Assembly: GCA_963708155.1 (NCBI GenBank)
Contig: OY970183.1
Span: forward strand, 2,728,001 to 2,792,000
DNA: 64,000 nucleotides
Reading direction: 5' to 3'
DNA from: Methylovirgula sp963708155
GTDB lineage: Bacteria > Pseudomonadota > Alphaproteobacteria > Rhizobiales > Beijerinckiaceae
Shown in pieces: positions 37,995 through 47,109 of this stretch. The translations under genes and the position numbers were made by a program. How positions within the stretch are numbered: the stretch's first letter is position 1; each line of letters opens with the position of its first letter. Below the pieces are notes generated by a model. It did not search any database. It saw only the letters and a list, made by a program, of their open reading frames with translations, and was not told the origin of the DNA.

Positions 37995-38880
37995 ATGGCG
38001 AAAGCAAAGCTCGAAAAACTATCGCGCCGCGATCGTGCGCGCCTTTCCCCACCTCGTGACGGGCACATTCAAGCTCATCACAGATGGTTGGGATTCGGCC
38101 GCCGTCGATGTCGATGGCAAGCTGATCTTCAAGTTTCCGCGCAGCAAGGCCGCGCGCAAGGCACTGCGTCGCGAGGCCGCCATTCTCGCGATCGCGCGCC
38201 CTGCCCTTACGCTCGCCGTCCCGGATTTACAGCTTCACGAGGGTCCGCCGCTCTTTTCGAGCCATTTGAAGCTGAAGGGCCGGCAGATCGAGGCAGACGA
38301 TTACGCCAAACTGCCGGAAGCCGCGCGTCAGCGCCTTGGCGAAGACCTGGCCCGCTTTTTTGCCGAGCTGCATGGGCTTGAACACAGCCGGATGAAGACG
38401 GCAGGTGCCAAGCCCATCGCGCCCTGGCACGCGCCCGAGACGGTCCGCGCGCGGGCTCTGCCGCTTGTTCCGGACAAGCGACTGCGGCTCGCGCGCGCGC
38501 TCATCAAAGCCTATGAAAACCTGCCGCCGGACCCTCACGGCGCCGTTTTCGGCTTCTTCGATGGCCACGGCTGGAACATGGCCTTCGGCCGCAAAAGCCA
38601 ACGGCTGAAGGGAGTTTACGATTTTGCCGATTCCGGCTTCGGCGCGCTGCATCAGGAGTTCATCTACGCGGATCTGATCTCCCCCGACCTCACCGGGCGG
38701 ATCGTCCGCGCCTACGAAAAACTGACCGGCCGTGCGCTCGATCGGCATCGCATCGACATTCTGTCCGGCTATCACCATCTTTCGGAATTGGCGGATTTTG
38801 CCGAGGACCGCGCCCGGGCGAAGGACATTCGCCGCGACTTCAAGGTCTGGGCGCAAGAACATGCTGATTTTTCAGCATAA
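37995..38880 (+). CDS. APH-like phosphotransferase family protein (one frameshift)
   Basis: An in-frame ATG at 37995 gives AKAKLEKLSRRDRAR; a shift near 38040 then joins the long frame (FPHLVTGTFKLITDGWDSAAVDVDGKLIFKFPRSKAA), giving about 294 residues. The fold marks are a nucleotide-site lysine in FKFPRSKAARKALRREAAIL, a hydrophobic hinge, a Brenner-like FFDGHGWNMAF and an acidic VYDFADSGFG that would bind Mg, as in aminoglycoside phosphotransferase and choline kinase-like enzymes. HGDxxxxN is changed to DGHGWN, so catalysis is not assured. It lies right after the broken methyltransferase, with which it may have formed a pair. Substrate unknown; resistance should not be assumed. Confidence 0.7.
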
Positions 38881-38883
38881 ATC

Positions 38884-38907
38884 GCCGCGCATTTTAGGCG
38901 CGGCTTT
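38884..38907 (+). terminator. probable intrinsic terminator
   Basis: Stem GCCGCGC / GCGCGGC with a 7-base loop and a short TTT, immediately after the stop of the phosphotransferase-like gene. Confidence 0.65.
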
Positions 38908-39005
38908 CCTCAAGAATGCCCCAAACTTGGCCTTTGCCTAAGTGGTAAAAGGCCCGCCCTGCCCGGCTTTGCGGTAAACTCGCGGGCGAATCACTGAATG
39001 AAAGC

Positions 39006-41050
39006 ATGAGATTTCCGATGGCCCATAACGGCGATTTGTTCGGCGCGACACCCCGCAAGCAGACCCCCGGCAAACCGGCGGCTTCGCGCGCCGGCGGCAC
39101 GCCCGGCGAGGCCGGCTATACGGCCGCCTCGATCGAGGTTCTGGAAGGGCTGGAGCCCGTCCGCCGCAGGCCGGGCATGTATATCGGCGGCACGGACGAG
39201 GCGGCGCTCCACCACCTCTTCGCCGAAGTCCTGGACAATGCGATGGATGAGGCGGTCGCGGGCCATGCGACCTTCATCGACGTGACGGTTGAGGCGGACG
39301 GCACTCTCGGCGTCTCGGACAACGGCCGCGGCATTCCGGTCGATCCGCATCCGAAATTCCCCAAGAAATCGGCGCTCGAAGTCATCATGACGACGCTGCA
39401 CGCCGGCGGAAAATTCGATTCCGGCGCCTATCAGACCTCCGGCGGTCTGCACGGCGTCGGCGTCTCGGTCGTCAATGCCCTGTCCGAGCGGCTGGAGGTC
39501 GAGGTCGCGCGCGGCCAGATGCTTTATCGTCAGGTCTTCGAGCGCGGCGTCCCGACGGGCAAGCTCGAGCAGCTCGGCAAGATCGCCAATCGGCGCGGCA
39601 CCAAAGTGCGCTTCAAGCCGGATGAGCAGATTTTCGGCAAGGGCGCGAAGTTCAGGCCGGCGCGGCTCTTCCGCATGGCGCGCGCGAAAGCCTATCTCTT
39701 CGGCGGCGTCGAAATCCGCTGGCATTGCGCGCCGCAATTGCTCGACGCCGCGAGCGACATCCCGGCCGAGGCGGTGTTCCACTTCCCCGGCGGGCTCAAG
39801 GATTATCTCGCGCAGGACATCAAGAATAAGGAAACCGTCGCCGACCTCGCCTTTACCGGCAAGGTCGAGAAGCCCGGCGGCCACGGCTCGCTCGAATGGG
39901 CGGTGACCTGGCTGGCCGAGGATGACGGCTTCGTCCATTCCTATTGCAACACGATCCCCACGCCTGACGGTGGCACGCATGAGGCGGGGCTGCGCAGCGC
40001 GCTTTTGCGCGGGCTAAAGGACCATGCCGAGCGCATCGGTCAGGCCAAGCGCGCGGCGGCGTTGACGGGCGAGGATGTGATGGTCTCCTGCGCCGCGCTC
40101 CTCTCGGTCTTCCTGCGCGAGCCGGAGTTTCAGGGCCAGAACAAGGGCCGGCTGATGACGGCGGAAGCGACCCGTATCGTCGATACGACGCTGCGTGACG
40201 CCTTCGACCATTGGCTGGCCGCATCGCCGTCGGTGGCGACGAAACTGCTCGATTTCACCATCGAGCGCGCCGAGGAACGGCTGCGCCGCAGAGCTGAAAA
40301 GGATGTCGCGCGCAAGAGCGCGGGCCGCAAACTGCGGCTGCCCGGAAAGCTCGCAGATTGCTCGAATAACGCCACGCAAGGCTCTGAACTCTTTATCGTC
40401 GAGGGCAATTCGGCCGGCGGCTCGGCGAAGCAGGCGCGTGACCGCGTCAATCAGGCGATCCTGCCCCTGCGCGGCAAGATTCTCAACGTCGCCAGCGCGA
40501 CCAAGCGACAAGCTCGACCGCCAATCAGCAATTGAGCGATCTGATACAGGCGCTCGGCTGCGGAACCGGCGCGCACTACCGCGAAGACGAGCTGCGCTAC
40601 GACAAAATCATCATCATGACCGACGCCGACGTCGACGGCGCGCATATCGCTTCGCTGCTGATCACCTTCTTCTACCGGCAGACGCCGAAGCTGATCGAGG
40701 AAGGCCATCTCTTTCTCAGCGTGCCGCCGCTCTATCGGCTGACGCAGGGCACGACGCATGTCTATGCGCGCGACGACGCCCATCGCGACGAACTCATCAA
40801 GACAGTATTGACCGGCAGGGGCAAGATCGAAGTCAGCCGCTTCAAGGGCCTCGGCGAAATGCCGCCGGCGCAGTTGAAGGAAACGACGATGGACCCGAGG
40901 ACGCGCACGCTTCTGCGCGTCACAGTGGTCGCCGACGATCAGGAGGAGACGGCGGATTCGGTCGAGCGGCTCATGGGCAACAAGCCCGAGGCGCGCTTCG
41001 CCTTCATCCAGGAACGAGCCGCCTTCGCCAGCGATCTCGTCGTCGTCTGA
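39006..41050 (+). CDS. parE: DNA topoisomerase IV subunit B (one frame break)
   Basis: GHKL ATPase: VLDNAMDEAVAG, DNGRGIPVD, and GGLHGVGVSVVNALS bind ATP. A transducer and TOPRIM follow: ELFIVEGNSAGGSA and MTDADVDGAHI supply the metal-binding acidic residues. The frame breaks near 40505 (NVASAT, then RQARPPISN and a stop); restoring it gives SDKLTANQQLSDLIQALG and the intact second half to 41050. Two extra bases within about 20 would explain it. Total about 680 residues, normal for alphaproteobacterial ParE. Topoisomerase IV unlinks replicated chromosomes with ParC, which is not in the window. The start may be the ATG at 39018 instead. Confidence 0.95.
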
Positions 41051-41159
41051 GCCCCTGCAAACTCGGCCTAGAAACTTGGCCTTTTACCGCATTCGTCAAC
41101 CTTCTCTTAACCCCGCCCCCGCATTTTGAAGACGCGGCGGATAGAAGGTTTTCGAGGCC

Positions 41160-41451
41160 ATGAATTTGCGTTTCTTCTTGCGCGACGAGCGCGCGTCCAG
41201 CTTTGAAAGCATGGCTTTGGCTTTGTCGGTGATCGCGGTTCTCTCGGTCGCCGCGGCCGATTTTCTGCACTATGCCGCGCGCAAGGACGGGGAACTGCGC
41301 AGCGCTTCTGAAGGCCGGACATAATGAAATGGCCCGTGTGTTCGGCACGGACGAGCCCCTGCGCGGCGGTATCGATTATACCGCCACCGGCAGCATTGGC
41401 GCGCTGCGCAATCCGCCCGCGCTCAACCCCTGCACCGATCAGCAGAAATAA
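41160..41451 (+). CDS. small hypothetical membrane-anchored protein (frameshifted)
   Basis: ATG at 41160 gives NLRFFLRDERASSFESMALALSVIAVLSVAAADFLHYAARKDGEL, with one hydrophobic segment (about residues 17-35) after a charged N-terminus. In the raw frame it stops at 41324. A one-base shift near 41305 continues ALLKAGHNEMARVFGTDEPLRGGIDYTATGSIGALRN and ends NPCTDQQK at 41451, total about 96 residues. The N-terminal shape resembles short Flp/TadE-type pilin-like peptides, but no processing motif is certain. It follows parE by 109 bases and precedes a hairpin. It is shorter than usual ORF cut-offs and could easily be missed. Confidence 0.6.
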
Positions 41452-41480
41452 GACTTATTCAGTCGAAGCCTTTGGGCGCC

Positions 41481-41510
41481 AAGCGGGCGGGATTTTCCGG
41501 CCCGCTTCTT
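41481..41510 (+). terminator. probable intrinsic terminator
   Basis: Stem AAGCGGGC / GCCCGCTT around a GC-AT loop, followed by CTTCTT. It may act in both directions, since the large polysaccharide gene ends 50 bases away on the other strand. Confidence 0.55.
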
Positions 41511-41556
41511 CATTGAGTTCTTCACAACGACAAAGCTTGAGGATCTCCGCGCGGCC

Positions 41557-44500
41557 CTATTCCGCCGGCATGGAGACGGTCGCCTTGCGGTCGAGCTTGT
41601 TCCAGCCGACGAGCGGTCCCAGCAGCGCGGTGATGACCGATTTCACCACGACATAATAGAGGATCTGCCGGTAACCGATCCGTTGCAGGCCGAGCCACAG
41701 CATCAACCGCCAGTTTTCCTTGCCCTCGATGACGAAGGCCAGCGCGACGGCAAGGAAGTCCGTCGCCATGAAGATCCCGAAATAGACGAGCGTGATGAGC
41801 AGATTGTCGGGATTGAACTGATTGCGATGTTGCAGATAGTCGAGCCCGGTGTGCAGGATCTGCCAGACGAGCATGAAATCCACGAGCGGCGCCATCACCG
41901 TCAGCAGAACCTGGAACAGCCACACCTGCGGCATGGCGATGAGTCCGAGCGTGCCGAAGCGCGGACGGAAGGTCACGTCGCGATGCTTCCACAGGCATTG
42001 CAGCGTGCCATAGGCCCAACGGAAGCGTTGGCGGATCAAGCCCTGGAACGTGTCTGGTGCCTCGGTCCAGGCGACGGCCTCGCTGTCGAAAACGACGCTA
42101 TAACCCGCCTTCTGCACGGAGATCGTCAAATCCTGATCTTCGGCGAGCGTGTTGGTCGGGAAGCGGCCGAGCTTCTCCAGCGCCTCGCGCCGCCAGGCGC
42201 CGACCGCGCCGGGCACGACCGTCATGCAGCCCAGAGTGACGAGCGCGCGGCGCTCCAGATTCTGCGCGCTGATATATTCGAGCGCCTGCCACTTGGTGAT
42301 CGTGTTGATGCGATTGCCGACCTTGGCGTTGCCGGCGACCGCGCCGACGGCCGGATCGACGAACCAGCGGGTCAGGTTCGCGATCGTATCCTTCTCGAAC
42401 AAGGTGTCGGCGTCGAGCGCCACGATGATCGAGCCCCTGGCCTGCGCGAGGCCCTGGTTGATCGCATTGGCCTTGCCGCCGTTAGGAACCGTCAGGAGCT
42501 TGACCGCCGGATTATGGCCGAAGTCGCGCTGAACGATTGCAGATGTCCCATCGGTCGAGCCGTCGTCGATGACGATCACTTCAAGGCCGGGATAGGTGCT
42601 GCCGAGAATGCGTTCCACCGATTGAGCGATGACCGCGGCTTCGTTATGCGCCGGGATGATGACGCTGACCTGAGGCAGCGCGCCTTCAAAGAACGGTTTG
42701 GGGCGCCGCGCCTCGCGGATGCGATGAATGAGGCCGAGGCCGGAGAGAAACAGCACGCGCGCAAAGCCGAGCCAGATTGCGCCGATGAACATGGCCTGCA
42801 GCAGATGCTGCGACCAGCCGAGCGTATAAAACACTGAGCGGTTGATCAGCGGCTCGAACATGCCCGGCGGCAGCGCCGGCATAGCCTGTTCGCGCGTGAG
42901 CCCGGCGAGCTGGGAGGCTGTGACAAACTGGAAGCCGCGCGCCCGCAGGGCGTCGATCAGCACCGGCAGAGCCTTGATGGTTTCGCTCCGGTCGCCTCCG
43001 GCATCATGCAGCAGGACGACATTGCCGACATTGTCCGGATCGGGGTCTGAGACCTGCTTCAGGATGCGATCGACGATCGTCTGCGCTGGTGGCCGCAGCC
43101 AATCGTCCGGGTCGATACGCAAGCCGACGCTCACAAAGCCCATGCTTTGCGCGAGGGCGACAGGCACGAGTTCGTCCATCGTCGTCGGGTCGGAATCGCC
43201 CATGAAAGGCGCCCGGAACAGCCGCATCGAATGGCCGGTGATCGCCTCGAACAGCCGCCGCGTGGCGTTGATCTCGAGCTTGGCCATGCTGAGTGGCAAT
43301 TCCACGACGTTAGGATGGGTGAACGTGTGGTTGCCGACGTCGTGGCCTTCCTCATATTCGCGCTCGACAATATCCGGCGAGGCACCGGCGTTTTCACCGA
43401 TGATGAAGAAGGTGGCCTCGACATGCTTTGCCTTCAGGATGTCGAGAATCTGCGGCGTCCAGGTGGGGTCTGGCCCGTCGTCGAAGGTCAGCGCAATTTT
43501 TTTTGGCTGCGAGCCGAAGCGCTGGATGACGAAGGAGGACGGCAGAGTTTCATAATTCTCGTCGACGATATCGCCCGTCTCCGGGTCGAGCTCATAGACG
43601 CGCTGGCCGGTCGAAGGCTGCGCCGCGACGTGCAGGATTTCGCCCTGGTTCTGGAAATAGACTTCCTGCGTAGCCGGAATGGCTTTCAGCGCCTCGGGGG
43701 CCGTCGAATCGTACGGCCGGCCGAGCACCGTCCATATGGAAGGATCTTCCGCGCCAAGACGCCACACCGCGTAGCCCGCTGGCCGGTAGATATCGGCAGC
43801 GTGCACCTCATTGAAGGCGGAGACGGCGTCGAGGAACCAGACATTATGCGCCTGCCCCGCGCTGTCCTTGTAAGTGAAATGCGGGTTCTCGGCGTCGGCG
43901 TCGAAATCGATACTGCTCGCCTGCATGCGCGCGATCCGCGCCACATCCGGGAAAGTCACATCCTCGGCCTGCGCGCCGGGCTTGCCCCAATCGTAGCCGT
44001 AATTACCGATGGCCACGATCGTATGATCGGGATCGAGATCCTTCATCCGCTGGTCGAGCAGTTTCTCATACCAGCCCTGGCTGGCGACGGGACCGGCCGC
44101 GCCTGTTTCCCAATGCTCGTCATACGCCATCAAGATCAGGTAATCGGCGATTTTCGAATAGGCGACATAGTCCCAGGAATCGTCGTCGAAGGGCACTGTA
44201 AGCAGGACCTTCCAGCCACGCGGTTTGAAGGCGGCGGACATTTCCTTGAGAAAGGTCTGAAGGTTGGGCTGGGCTTCGTCCGGCACTTCTTCGAAGTCGA
44301 CTGTCAGCCCCTGGCACTGGTTGAAGTCGAGGAAGTCGATAATTTCCTTCAGCCGCGCGGCGCGCTTGGCAGGATCGGCGAGCCATTTGGCCAAGCCGAC
44401 GCTATCCCACTTGCCGTCGACCGAATTTTGCAGCAGCGGAAAGATCGGCTTCTCGGGGTCCTGGTCGCGAATCGCTTCGAGGCCGCGATGATCGAGATCG

Positions 44501-44979
44501 TTACGGATGCCGATATCGTCGCCCTTCACGCTAAGCCATGTCGGGATGACCCAATCGAGATGCGGCAAGTCCTTTTCGAGCGCCGAGAAGGAGGTCTGGT
44601 CCCAATTGGCATAAAAGCCGATCGAAAGGCTGCGCCCCGGCACCGGGCCCGAGGCCTCCTGCGGCCGCGATTGGGTCTCGGCCTTGAGATAGTTGAGACG
44701 CGCTATGTCGCGCTCTTTGCCGCGCAATTCTGCGGCGACGCGCGTGGCGGATTTTTGCAGCGAATGGCGGCTAACGGTCGCGGCCACCGGCGGACGAAAC
44801 AAGGTCTCTGCAGAACCTTCGAGACTGGTGCTGAGCGGTGCGTTATTCGCAAAAAGCAGAACGACAAACGCCACACCGATCACCAAGACTGCCGTCAGGG
44901 CGATGCGAAGTGACCAGGACAGGCGCACCGCGCGCTTGCCTGTAGGATCGAAAAAGACCGGTTTAGACCGCATCATCAC
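41557..44979 (-). CDS. three-domain GH18-like / NodB deacetylase / GT2 polysaccharide enzyme
   Basis: A 1140-residue protein. A membrane segment at about 24-44 anchors it. A GH18-like barrel (about 117-440) reads LSIGFYANWDQTSF ... GLTVDFEEV, keeping the catalytic-type Glu230 but with Gln replacing the first Asp of the DxxDxDxE motif. A NodB polysaccharide deacetylase (about 493-695) has TFDDGPD, GNHTFTHP metal ligands and LLHDAGGD. After two or three membrane segments (715-750) a processive GT2 domain (768-1000) has DDGST, DAD, EDQD and QRFRW. Membrane segments follow to the end. The set recalls PgaB (deacetylase plus hydrolase) and PgaC (synthase) joined in one chain, suggesting a partly deacetylated beta-linked GlcNAc-type exopolysaccharide. 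Product is inferred. Confidence 0.88.
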   Translation of the reverse strand: MMMRSKPVFFDPTGKRAVRLSWSLRIALTAVLVIGVAFVVLLFANNAPLSTSLEGSAETLFRPPVAATVSRHSLQKSATRVAAELRGKERDIARLNYLKAETQSRPQEASGPVPGRSLSIGFYANWDQTSFSALEKDLPHLDWVIPTWLSVKGDDIGIRNDLDHRGLEAIRDQDPEKPIFPLLQNSVDGKWDSVGLAKWLADPAKRAARLKEIIDFLDFNQCQGLTVDFEEVPDEAQPNLQTFLKEMSAAFKPRGWKVLLTVPFDDDSWDYVAYSKIADYLILMAYDEHWETGAAGPVASQGWYEKLLDQRMKDLDPDHTIVAIGNYGYDWGKPGAQAEDVTFPDVARIARMQASSIDFDADAENPHFTYKDSAGQAHNVWFLDAVSAFNEVHAADIYRPAGYAVWRLGAEDPSIWTVLGRPYDSTAPEALKAIPATQEVYFQNQGEILHVAAQPSTGQRVYELDPETGDIVDENYETLPSSFVIQRFGSQPKKIALTFDDGPDPTWTPQILDILKAKHVEATFFIIGENAGASPDIVEREYEEGHDVGNHTFTHPNVVELPLSMAKLEINATRRLFEAITGHSMRLFRAPFMGDSDPTTMDELVPVALAQSMGFVSVGLRIDPDDWLRPPAQTIVDRILKQVSDPDPDNVGNVVLLHDAGGDRSETIKALPVLIDALRARGFQFVTASQLAGLTREQAMPALPPGMFEPLINRSVFYTLGWSQHLLQAMFIGAIWLGFARVLFLSGLGLIHRIREARRPKPFFEGALPQVSVIIPAHNEAAVIAQSVERILGSTYPGLEVIVIDDGSTDGTSAIVQRDFGHNPAVKLLTVPNGGKANAINQGLAQARGSIIVALDADTLFEKDTIANLTRWFVDPAVGAVAGNAKVGNRINTITKWQALEYISAQNLERRALVTLGCMTVVPGAVGAWRREALEKLGRFPTNTLAEDQDLTISVQKAGYSVVFDSEAVAWTEAPDTFQGLIRQRFRWAYGTLQCLWKHRDVTFRPRFGTLGLIAMPQVWLFQVLLTVMAPLVDFMLVWQILHTGLDYLQHRNQFNPDNLLITLVYFGIFMATDFLAVALAFVIEGKENWRLMLWLGLQRIGYRQILYYVVVKSVITALLGPLVGWNKLDRKATVSMPAE

Positions 44980-45221
44980 ACAGGGTAAAATTCGCTGCTT
45001 CAGGCGTGGGCGAATCTCAATGAACGCAGGCTGAACGCGGAACGCTTCTCACCTCATACCGCATCTCCAATCCGTAAGTGTGATCCACAAGGCACAGTCG
45101 GCGATTGAAAGCTGCGCCGCCTTGGGCGATAAGCGATCAAGATCATCTCTCAGGTCATTTCGAGGTTGAGACGCCGCAGGTCGGCGCTGATTCTGAGATC
45201 GAATTCGCAAGGAGAATGAAA

Positions 45222-46022
45222 ATGCTAGGTTTTCTCGCACTGGGACGACGCTCCGCGGCCTGCTTGGCGGGCTGTCTGGCGATCGCGATTGCGGCGCCGC
45301 TGGCCGTCGGCGCCCCGGCGAAAGCTGCGGAATTCTCCGACGCGCAAAAGGGCGAAATCGAATCAATCGTCAAAGCCTATATCCTGAAGAACCCGGAGAT
45401 CGTCCAGCAGGCTTTCGAGGAACTCACGAATCGCGAAAAGGCGTCCGAGGCCGCCGCGCGCGCCAAAAGCCTGAGCGATGTGCAGGGACCGCTCTACAGC
45501 TCACCGAATGAAGCCGTCGTCGGCAACCCACAGGGGAAAATCACGCTGGTGGAATTTTTTGATTACAACTGCGGCTATTGCAAAAAAATGCTGCCGGATC
45601 TTGCCCGGCTCATCAAAGAAAACCCGGATCTGCGCGTCATCCTGCGTGATTTCCCGGTGCTCTCGGATGCCTCCATCGATGCGGCGACGATTGCCGCGGG
45701 CGTGCGCGACCAGTTCAAGGGCGAAAAGTTCTGGGAATACCACCAGCGGCTTCTGGGCCTGCACGGTCTTGTCGGCAAGGAACAGGCGGTTGATCTGGCG
45801 CAGGAGATGGGCGCCGACATGCCGCGGCTTGCCCGCGATGCGCAGGCGCCGTCGGCCAAGGCTGGCCTCGAAGAATCGTTCAAGTTCGGCCGTCTGCTGC
45901 AAATCCAGGGCACGCCGTCCTATATCGTCGGCGATGCGGTCGTTGATGGCGCGGTCGGCTTCGACGATCTCCAGAGCAAGGTCAACAACGTCCGCAAGTG
46001 CGGCAAGACGGTTTGTTCCTGA
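45222..46022 (+). CDS. DsbA family thiol:disulfide protein (Com1-like)
   Basis: A 266-residue exported thioredoxin-fold protein. A signal segment covers about 1-36 (LGRRSAACLAGCLAIAIAAPLAVGAPAKA). A helical pre-domain (FSDAQKGEIESIVKAYILKNPEIV) precedes the core with CGYC (Cys117, Cys120) in VEFFDYNCGYCKKMLPDL, and the cis-Pro loop is QGTPSYIVGD. It oxidises or isomerises periplasmic disulfides. The ATG at 45222 is 7 bases from AAGGAG; one codon set upstream is an ATG that sits too close to it. dsbA-aroQ-accB-accC is the usual order in this group. Confidence 0.92.
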   Translation: MLGFLALGRRSAACLAGCLAIAIAAPLAVGAPAKAAEFSDAQKGEIESIVKAYILKNPEIVQQAFEELTNREKASEAAARAKSLSDVQGPLYSSPNEAVVGNPQGKITLVEFFDYNCGYCKKMLPDLARLIKENPDLRVILRDFPVLSDASIDAATIAAGVRDQFKGEKFWEYHQRLLGLHGLVGKEQAVDLAQEMGADMPRLARDAQAPSAKAGLEESFKFGRLLQIQGTPSYIVGDAVVDGAVGFDDLQSKVNNVRKCGKTVCS

Positions 46023-46145
46023 CCTGTTCGCTTCCTGTAAAATTCCCAGGGTAAGCCGGCTCATGGCTGGCTTGCGCGGGCTTTCTTTGCCGCGGGAAGA
46101 CGGTTAAGGAAGCTCGAAACGCCAGCACCTCAAATCAAAAGCCGG

Positions 46146-46595
46146 ATGATCAAGGCCGTTCACGTCCTCAATGGACCCAATCTCAATCTATTGGGCACGC
46201 GCGAGCCGGAAGTCTACGGCCGCGAGACGCTTGCCGATATCGAGTCGCGCCTCGTAGCAGTGGCGGCCAAGTTCAATGTGCGCGTAAGCTTCCGCCAATC
46301 GAATCACGAAGGCGATCTCGTCACCTGGATTCAGGAGGCGGGGCGCGCCGGCGAGCCGGTCATTCTCAATGCCGGCGCCTACAGCCACACTTCGATTGCC
46401 ATTCTCGATGCCATCAAGGGGTCGAACGCCCACGTTATCGAGGTGCATCTGTCGAACATCCACGCCCGCGAACACTTCCGCCACCATTCCCGCCTGTCGG
46501 CGGCGGCGCGGGGCGTGATTGTCGGATTTGGTTCGAGGTCTTACGACCTTGCGCTGCAAGCCCTTTTATTCGCCCCCGCGACTGGCGAGAGTTAA
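46146..46595 (+). CDS. aroQ: type II 3-dehydroquinate dehydratase
   Basis: A 149-residue AroQ of the shikimate pathway (3-dehydroquinate to 3-dehydroshikimate). LNGPNLNLLGTREPEVYG carries the start of the active site with the catalytic Tyr, RQSNHEGDLVTWI, NAGAYSHTSIAILDAI and EVHLSNIHARE follow, and a final HHSRLSAAARGVIVGFG. The dodecameric family is normal at this length. Three bases before accB, so cotranscribed. Confidence 0.97.
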   Translation: MIKAVHVLNGPNLNLLGTREPEVYGRETLADIESRLVAVAAKFNVRVSFRQSNHEGDLVTWIQEAGRAGEPVILNAGAYSHTSIAILDAIKGSNAHVIEVHLSNIHAREHFRHHSRLSAAARGVIVGFGSRSYDLALQALLFAPATGES

Positions 46596-46598
46596 CGC

Positions 46599-47090
46599 AT
46601 GACAGAAAAAAAACCGGCGACGCCGGCCGCGCCCTCCCCCATCGATCCGCACCTCGTCGAGACGCTGGGCGAAATCGCCAACCGCCTCGATCTCAGCGAG
46701 ATCGAGGTCGCGCAGGGCGAACTGAAGATCAAGGTCAAACGCCAGAGCGCCAATGCGGTGTCACCGGTCAGCGTCGCGATTCCGACCCTGCCCGTTCAGC
46801 AGCAGGCCGCCGCGGCCGCGCCGTCAAATGAGGGCGTGCGGCAGGCGCTCGTTGCAGCAAGTGCCGTCAAATCGCCGATGGTTGGCACCGCTTATCTTCG
46901 CCCTTCGCCGGAAACACCGCCCTTCGTCACGATCGGCGCGCATGTGAAAGCCGGCGACAAGCTGCTCCTCATCGAGGCGATGAAGACGTTCAACGAGATC
47001 GTCGCGCCGCAGGCTGGCACGGTGACGTCGATCCTGGTCGAAGATGGCCAGCCCGTCGAGTTTGGCCAGCCCCTCATCGTCGTCGAGTGA
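46599..47090 (+). CDS. accB: acetyl-CoA carboxylase biotin carboxyl carrier protein
   Basis: A 163-residue BCCP. An N-terminal helical part (PHLVETLGEIANRLDLSEIEVAQGELKIKVKR), a flexible Ala/Pro-rich linker, and a C-terminal biotinyl domain with the biotinylated lysine in IEAMKTFNEI, plus VKSPMVGTAYL and PVEFGQPLIVVE. It carries biotin between AccC and the AccAD transferase in fatty acid synthesis. Directly precedes accC. Confidence 0.97.
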   Translation: MTEKKPATPAAPSPIDPHLVETLGEIANRLDLSEIEVAQGELKIKVKRQSANAVSPVSVAIPTLPVQQQAAAAAPSNEGVRQALVAASAVKSPMVGTAYLRPSPETPPFVTIGAHVKAGDKLLLIEAMKTFNEIVAPQAGTVTSILVEDGQPVEFGQPLIVVE

Positions 47091-47109
47091 GGGCCGCAAA
47101 TGAGCGCGC

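Noticed and set aside
37570..38880. 436-residue open frame spanning methyltransferase pieces and the phosphotransferase
   Set aside because: It joins unrelated frames: only its second half (from about 38040) is protein-like in this frame, and the first half holds a few methyltransferase pieces by chance of shifts.
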